Shown here one piece after another: positions 7,879 to 11,184 of a DNA stretch of 11,184 nt. Positions within the stretch are counted from its first letter, which is position 1. Each line of letters starts with the position of its first letter. The stretch spans positions 1-11,184 of the forward strand of contig JAJYAS010000049.1 of NCBI GenBank assembly GCA_021779415.1, read 5' to 3'. This stretch comes from Bacillota bacterium. GTDB lineage: Bacteria; Bacillota_B; Desulfitobacteriia; Desulfitobacteriales; Desulfitobacteriaceae. The notes beneath the pieces were generated by a model. That model made no database searches, was not told the origin of the DNA, and was given only the letters and a program-made list of their open reading frames with translations. Position numbers and translations under genes: made by a program.

Positions 7879-7921
7879 TAATTGACAATGTATGAATGGT
7901 ATTAAAGAAGGGGTTACCGAC

Positions 7922-7957
7922 ATGCTGTTGTTCCCCAGAAGCGTTCGCATGAGGTAA
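7922..7957 (+). CDS. Possible 11-codon leader peptide ORF
   Basis: ATG 7922 to TAA 7955 encodes MLLFPRSVRMR. AAGGGG at 7908-7913 lies eight bases before the ATG, a good ribosome binding site for so short a frame. It sits in the 5' leader between the sigma-54 promoter and the aldolase gene. A role in translation-linked control is possible but only inferred; chance is the alternative. Confidence 0.3.
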   Translation: MLLFPRSVRMR

Positions 7958-7975
7958 TTCGGTTGGCTTACATCG

Positions 7976-8028
7976 CATCGCAGGAGCGATGGTTTCAAGG
8001 AAATATGTATGAAGCGCACAGCGTGCGC
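7976..8028 (+). promoter_or_regulatory. Two leader hairpins before the aldolase gene
   Basis: CATCGC (7976-7981) pairs with GCGATG (7986-7991) across an AGGA tetraloop. GCGCAC (8014-8019) pairs with GTGCGC (8023-8028) across a three-base loop. The second ends three bases before the AAGGAG ribosome binding site (8031-8036), so folding could affect translation. No known riboswitch core is recognised. Confidence 0.35.
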
Positions 8029-8045
8029 AAAAGGAGTAACAACTG

Positions 8046-8846
8046 ATGAACAATAATGTAAAGGACAAAATATTCAATGGCGAACCAGTATTAGGCTGTT
8101 TTATGGGTTTTTACGCACCTGCAATTGTGGAAATGATGGGATACGCGGGATTTGATTTTATAGTAATAGATAATGAACATGGCTGGTTTAACCCGGCAGA
8201 GATGGAAAATATGATTAGAGCAGCTGAAGTTTCAGGTATTGCCCCCATTGTAAGGGTTGATTACGATAATTCAAGTATTCAGAAGGTACTAGATAGGGGA
8301 GCACTAGGGATACAAGTTCCGATGGTCAACAATAAAGAGGACGCTGAAAGGGTTGTACGAAGGGCAAAATTTCCTCCGACAGGCCAACGAGGAACGGCTT
8401 ATTCTACCCGCGCTGCACGCTATGGCAAGGACGGTGGCAAAACCTACCTGGATTCAGCAGATGATAATATTCTGATAGCCGTTCATATCGAAACTCCTGA
8501 AGCAGTTAAGAATTTTGAAGAGATAATGAGTGTACAGGGGATAGATGTTGCATTTATTGGTCCTTTAGACCTGGCAATTAACATGGGTTATAAAGATGAA
8601 GGACCAAAGCATCCAGAGGTGCAACGTGTTATCAACAATTTATATGAACGAGCACACAAGAAGGGGATTAAAATCGGTACCTTAGCAAGCACCCAGAGCG
8701 CCATTCCGCAGGTGCTAAATAAAGGCGCTAACTACGTTGTCACGGTAATCACGGCACTTTTGACAGAAGCGTTTAAAATGAATGTCGATGCAATCAAAGA
8801 CATAAATAAGTTATCTCGGGGTGAGAATACGTCGCAGGATGATTAA
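8046..8846 (+). CDS. HpcH/HpaI family class II aldolase
   Basis: A 266-residue, cytosolic, metal-dependent aldolase. Members reversibly split 2-keto-3-deoxy or 4-hydroxy-2-oxo acids into pyruvate (or a related oxoacid) and an aldehyde. Family active-site residues fall at their textbook positions: D42, E44 and H45 in IDNEHG, R70 in VRVD, E149 in HIET (metal ligand) and D175 in IGPLDLA (metal ligand). The GIQVPMV block (88-94) is also typical. Length matches HpaI, GarL and RhmA relatives (about 255-270), so it appears complete. ATG 8046 follows AAGGAG (8031-8036) with a nine-base spacer. It is the first gene behind the sigma-54 promoter at 7861 and lies 121 bases before a corrinoid protein gene, an unusual companion. 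The exact substrate cannot be read from the sequence. Confidence 0.88.
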   Translation: MNNNVKDKIFNGEPVLGCFMGFYAPAIVEMMGYAGFDFIVIDNEHGWFNPAEMENMIRAAEVSGIAPIVRVDYDNSSIQKVLDRGALGIQVPMVNNKEDAERVVRRAKFPPTGQRGTAYSTRAARYGKDGGKTYLDSADDNILIAVHIETPEAVKNFEEIMSVQGIDVAFIGPLDLAINMGYKDEGPKHPEVQRVINNLYERAHKKGIKIGTLASTQSAIPQVLNKGANYVVTVITALLTEAFKMNVDAIKDINKLSRGENTSQDD

Positions 8847-8885
8847 CCACATCATCACGGCAGCGTTAATAAGTCTTTCATAACG
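8838..8885. promoter_or_regulatory. Short inverted repeats upstream of the second sigma-54 promoter
   Basis: GATGAT (8838-8843) mirrors ATCATC (8851-8856), and CGTTA (8864-8868) mirrors TAACG (8881-8885). Their centres lie about 94 and 66 bases before the expected start near 8941. They are short and do not share sequence with the dyad at 7782, so a role as activator sites is weakly supported. Confidence 0.2.
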
Positions 8886-8913
8886 AAACAAGTGGAAGGT
8901 TCCAATCAACAAA

Positions 8914-8931
8914 TTGGCATAAATCTTGCAA
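8914..8931 (+). promoter_or_regulatory. Second sigma-54 (-24/-12) promoter, before the corrinoid gene
   Basis: TTGGCATAAATCTTGCAA has GG at 8916-8917 and GC at 8928-8929, again separated by exactly 10 bases. It differs from the promoter at 7861 in only two of 18 positions. The start would be near 8941, 27 bases before the corrinoid gene, so the methyl-transfer genes could be transcribed independently of the aldolase but under the same sigma factor. Confidence 0.78.
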
Positions 8932-8967
8932 GTTTAATAATCTAAATAACGTCTAGGAGGAATTTGA

Positions 8968-9603
8968 ATGTCACCATTTGAGGAATTAGCTCAATTTGTA
9001 CTAAGCGGAAATGCTATAGGAGTTGAGGAACAGGTAAAGCAACTAATTAAGGAAGCGGTAGATCCCCGGGAAATTATAAATCAAGGTCTTATCGGGGGAA
9101 TGAATATTGTAGGACCATTATTTAAAAATGGTGAAATGTATGTACCGGAGGTTTTGATGTCTGCAAGGGCTATGAAAGTAGGCATGGAACTTGTTAAGCC
9201 ATTAATAGCAGATGGTGATATGCCAGCCATTGGTAAGGTTGTAATTGGCACAGTCAAAGGAGACCTGCATGATATCGGGAAGAATCTTGTAAGCATGATG
9301 ATGGAAAGCGCTGGTTTTGCAGTGGCTAATATTGGTGTAGATATTAACCCTGTAGGCTTTGTTGAAGCAATAAAAAAATATCAACCCGATATAGTGGCTA
9401 TTTCTGCCCTGTTGACAACAACAATGCCGGCTATCCAGGAGACCATTGAAGTATTTAAAAATGAGGGTATCAGGGATAAGATCAAAGTGATAGTTGGTGG
9501 AGCACCTGTATCACAAGAATTTGCAACAAAGATTGGTGCTGACGGGTTTGCCGAAGATGCTGCTTCTGCAACTGACCTGTGTAAACAGTTATTAAATATA
9601 TAA
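8968..9603 (+). CDS. Corrinoid (B12-binding) methyl-carrier protein, MtaC/MtvC type
   Basis: A 211-residue cytosolic protein that carries a methyl group on cobalt between two methyltransferases. Residues ~1-85 form the helical cap domain (GLIGGMNIVGPLFKNGEMYV-type segment around 40-60). Residues ~88-211 are the Rossmann-like B12-binding domain. The signature D99-L-H101-D-I-G104 supplies the lower cobalt ligand histidine, followed by SALLTTTM (146-153) and VGGAPV (176-181), which line the nucleotide tail. Length and layout match MtaC, MtbC, MttC and O-demethylase corrinoid proteins (about 210). AGGAGG (8955-8960) lies seven bases before ATG 8968. The methyltransferase gene starts 12 bases after its stop. 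Which substrate donates the methyl group depends on a partner not seen here. Confidence 0.93.
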   Translation: MSPFEELAQFVLSGNAIGVEEQVKQLIKEAVDPREIINQGLIGGMNIVGPLFKNGEMYVPEVLMSARAMKVGMELVKPLIADGDMPAIGKVVIGTVKGDLHDIGKNLVSMMMESAGFAVANIGVDINPVGFVEAIKKYQPDIVAISALLTTTMPAIQETIEVFKNEGIRDKIKVIVGGAPVSQEFATKIGADGFAEDAASATDLCKQLLNI

Positions 9604-9615
9604 GGGGATTTGGAT

Positions 9616-10416
9616 ATGTTAATTGTTGGTGAGTTAATTAATACAAGTCGCAAATTAATTAAATCGGCGGTTGAAAATAGAGACCACGCCTACATTCAGG
9701 AGATTGCAGAAAAACAACTCCATTCTGGGGCGGATTATATTGATGTGAACTGTGGAACGATGGTTGATAATGAAACAGAAACTATGGAATGGCTGGTAAA
9801 AACAATTCAGGAAAAGGTAATGGCCCCACTCTGTATTGATAGTCCTAATCCTGTTGCCTTGGAAAGAGGGCTATCAGCATGTAAATACGGACCGCCTATG
9901 ATTAATTCCATCTCAGGTGAACGGGAACGATTTGAAGCGATAATTCCCCTCGTCGTCAAATATAAAACGAAAATTATTGCCCTTTGTATGGATGATTCAG
10001 GTATGCCCGAGACAGGGGCAGACCGTATCAAGGTTGCACATAAGCTAGTTAGTGATTTGAAGCATGCTGGCGTACCTCAGGACGATATCTATCTTGATCC
10101 ACTAGTAAAGCCTGTCAGTACAGGGGATCAAGTCGGAGTTGAAGTTTTGGAGGCCGTAAGGGAAATTAAAGCAATTTTCCCTGCTGTTCATGTGATTTGC
10201 GGCCTGAGTAATGTGTCCTACGGCTTGCCTAATCGTAAAGTGCTTAATCAGTCCTTTATGATGCTTACGATGGGCATGGGAATGGATGCATATATTCTGG
10301 ATCCTTTGGATAATACCATGATGGGATTTGTTTATGCCACTCAGCTTTTGTTAGGTAAGGATGAATTCAGCATGAAGTACTTAAAGGCTCATCGCCAAGG
10401 GTTATTTGGGAAATAG
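9616..10416 (+). CDS. Methyltetrahydrofolate:corrinoid methyltransferase (AcsE/MtvA-like)
   Basis: A 266-residue pterin-binding TIM-barrel enzyme that moves methyl groups between a corrinoid protein and tetrahydrofolate, feeding or drawing from the Wood-Ljungdahl methyl branch. Family blocks in order: GELINTSRK (6-14), GADYIDVNCGT (about 38-48), PLCIDSPNP (about 72-80), INSISGE, ALCMDDSGMP, DPLVKPVSTG, and GLSNVSYGLPNRKVLNQSFM near 197-216, whose Asn binds the pterin in relatives. Length equals AcsE (about 262). ATG 9616 is preferred over the in-frame TTG at 9610 because AAGGGG (9602-9607) is then eight bases away, a normal spacing, and homologues begin with a hydrophobic strand as here. It directly follows the corrinoid gene and surely partners it. 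AcsE of the carbonyl branch and demethylase component MtvA cannot be separated by sequence alone; the neighbours favour a demethylase role. Confidence 0.9.
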   Translation: MLIVGELINTSRKLIKSAVENRDHAYIQEIAEKQLHSGADYIDVNCGTMVDNETETMEWLVKTIQEKVMAPLCIDSPNPVALERGLSACKYGPPMINSISGERERFEAIIPLVVKYKTKIIALCMDDSGMPETGADRIKVAHKLVSDLKHAGVPQDDIYLDPLVKPVSTGDQVGVEVLEAVREIKAIFPAVHVICGLSNVSYGLPNRKVLNQSFMMLTMGMGMDAYILDPLDNTMMGFVYATQLLLGKDEFSMKYLKAHRQGLFGK

Positions 10417-10568
10417 GTAGTTATTGCTCGAGAAAGCTGATGTAAGGCTGCAAAAAGTGATGGAGTACAACATCAGTTATTTATTTCTGAGAAAATGTTT
10501 TCTTGATTTGTGCCCCTGCGAAAAGTGCAAGAAAAAATAGGAACTATGAGAGGTGAGGTGATGGTGTC
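10417..10568 (+). other. Gap between methyltransferase and dehydrogenase genes
   Basis: About 150 A+T-rich bases. A loose inverted repeat (CTGATGT 10437-10443, ACATCAG 10470-10476) and a compact palindrome (AGAAAA 10490-10495, TTTTCT 10498-10503) are present. Neither makes a convincing terminator, and no third -24/-12 element is seen, so read-through into the next gene is plausible. Confidence 0.4.
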
Positions 10569-11184
10569 GTGATTGATAATTTGTCTAATGTCGTAACAGT
10601 TGACCTGAATGGAAAAATTGCTCTTGTTACTGGAGGCGGGCGTGGTATTGGTAGAACTGTAGCTGTCGCTCTAGCAAAGAATGGGGCCAAGGTCATCGTA
10701 ACTAGCCGAAGTATTGCCGATCTAGAGGAAACTAAACGTATAATTTCGGCTATGGGCGGGAGTTGTTGTACGTTACCTTCTGATGTTTCAAAAGTGGATG
10801 AAATTTATTCCCTAGTCGAAAAAGCCTATGAAACTTGGGGTCAACTAGATATTTTAGTCAACAGTGCAGGTATCAATATACCCAAACCGTCTTTAGAGGT
10901 TACGGAAGATGATTGGGACAAGGTTATTGATACAAATCTAAAAGGAACTTTCTTCTGCTGCCAAGCAGTAGGAAAAAAAATGGTGCAGCAAAAGTACGGG
11001 AAGATCATAAATATCACATCGCAAATGGCCTTTGTTGGCTATTATAAACGTGCACCTTATGCCGCGAGTAAGGGTGGTGTCACCCAATTGTCAAAGGTTT
11101 TGGCTATTGAGCTAGCCCCTGATAACATTAATGTCAACTGCATCGCGCCGACTTTTCTTGAAACTCCTTTTACCGAAAAAATGT
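10569..11184 (+). CDS. Short-chain dehydrogenase/reductase, 3' end cut by window
   Basis: The first 205 residues of a classical SDR oxidoreductase, still open at the window edge (family length about 250). The Rossmann nucleotide site TGGGRGIG is at 21-28. R47 after the second strand suggests NADP(H). NSAG is at 98-101, and the catalytic triad is S151, Y164 and K168 (YAASK). The GTG at 10569 is used because an in-frame TGA lies at 10554 and AGGTGAGG (10551-10558) gives a ten-base spacer; the ATG at 10561 is out of frame and stops at once. TTG 10581 is an alternative. Overall similarity is to gluconate 5-dehydrogenase, glucose 1-dehydrogenase and FabG-like enzymes, so it probably oxidises a hydroxyl on a sugar-acid or hydroxy-acid substrate in the same pathway as the aldolase. 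The substrate is inferred only from context. Confidence 0.88.
   Translation, partial: MIDNLSNVVTVDLNGKIALVTGGGRGIGRTVAVALAKNGAKVIVTSRSIADLEETKRIISAMGGSCCTLPSDVSKVDEIYSLVEKAYETWGQLDILVNSAGINIPKPSLEVTEDDWDKVIDTNLKGTFFCCQAVGKKMVQQKYGKIINITSQMAFVGYYKRAPYAASKGGVTQLSKVLAIELAPDNINVNCIAPTFLETPFTEKM

Noticed and set aside
7882..7905. TTGACA followed by TATTAA, resembling a sigma-A promoter
   Set aside because: The spacer is only 12 bases, too short for sigma-A, and the overlapping -24/-12 element explains the region better.
9610..9618. TTG start for the methyltransferase
   Set aside because: It would sit only two bases after the ribosome binding site; ATG 9616 has normal spacing.
10437..10503. Inverted repeats in the gap before the SDR as a terminator
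   Set aside because: The first has a 26-base loop; the second is a palindrome with almost no loop and no G+C-rich stem, so neither is a convincing terminator.
1..11184. CRISPR arrays, tRNA or rRNA genes, intact insertion sequences
   Set aside because: No regularly spaced repeats, no tRNA-like cloverleaf and no transposase motifs were seen by eye.

Overview
The window looks like a chromosomal stretch from an anaerobic, acetogen-like Firmicute, perhaps the Peptococcaceae or Sporomusaceae (for example Desulfosporosinus, Desulfitobacterium or Sporomusa relatives). This is inferred from strong AGGAGG-type ribosome binding sites, moderate-to-low G+C, and a corrinoid protein next to a methyltetrahydrofolate-type methyltransferase. 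No taxonomic marker gene is present.

Left part (1-6442) is a genome-defence or DNA-repair island with visible scars. A 5'-truncated McrC-like PD-(D/E)XK nuclease gene (1-993) is followed by about 520 bases without a convincing gene. That gap holds hairpins and a structured segment resembling domain I of a group II intron, but no reverse transcriptase or domain V. Next comes a very large gene (1516-6363) that fuses a DnaQ-like DEDDh exonuclease, a RecQ-type SF2 helicase and a UvrD/Rep-type SF1 helicase in one 1615-residue chain. Across its 3' end, in another frame, lies what reads as the last ~39 codons of a RecB-type nuclease, a likely deletion scar.

Middle part (6444-8045) holds an intact TM1586-type nitroreductase gene, a possible reverse-strand gene remnant, a near-perfect bidirectional terminator, and then a long regulatory region.

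Right part (about 7780-11184) is the most interesting section. It is a putative sigma-54-controlled catabolic operon: HpcH/HpaI aldolase, corrinoid protein, methyltetrahydrofolate:corrinoid methyltransferase (AcsE/MtvA-like) and a short-chain dehydrogenase cut by the window edge. Two almost identical -24/-12 promoters are visible, one before the aldolase and one before the corrinoid gene. The first has a 12-base inverted repeat about 90 bases upstream of its expected start, where an enhancer-binding activator would sit, and a leader with an 11-codon ORF and two hairpins. My inference is removal of a methyl group from a methylated hydroxy- or sugar-acid-like compound to tetrahydrofolate, with the carbon skeleton oxidised by the dehydrogenase and cleaved by the aldolase. 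The substrate-specific methyltransferase and the activator are not in the window, so the substrate remains unknown.
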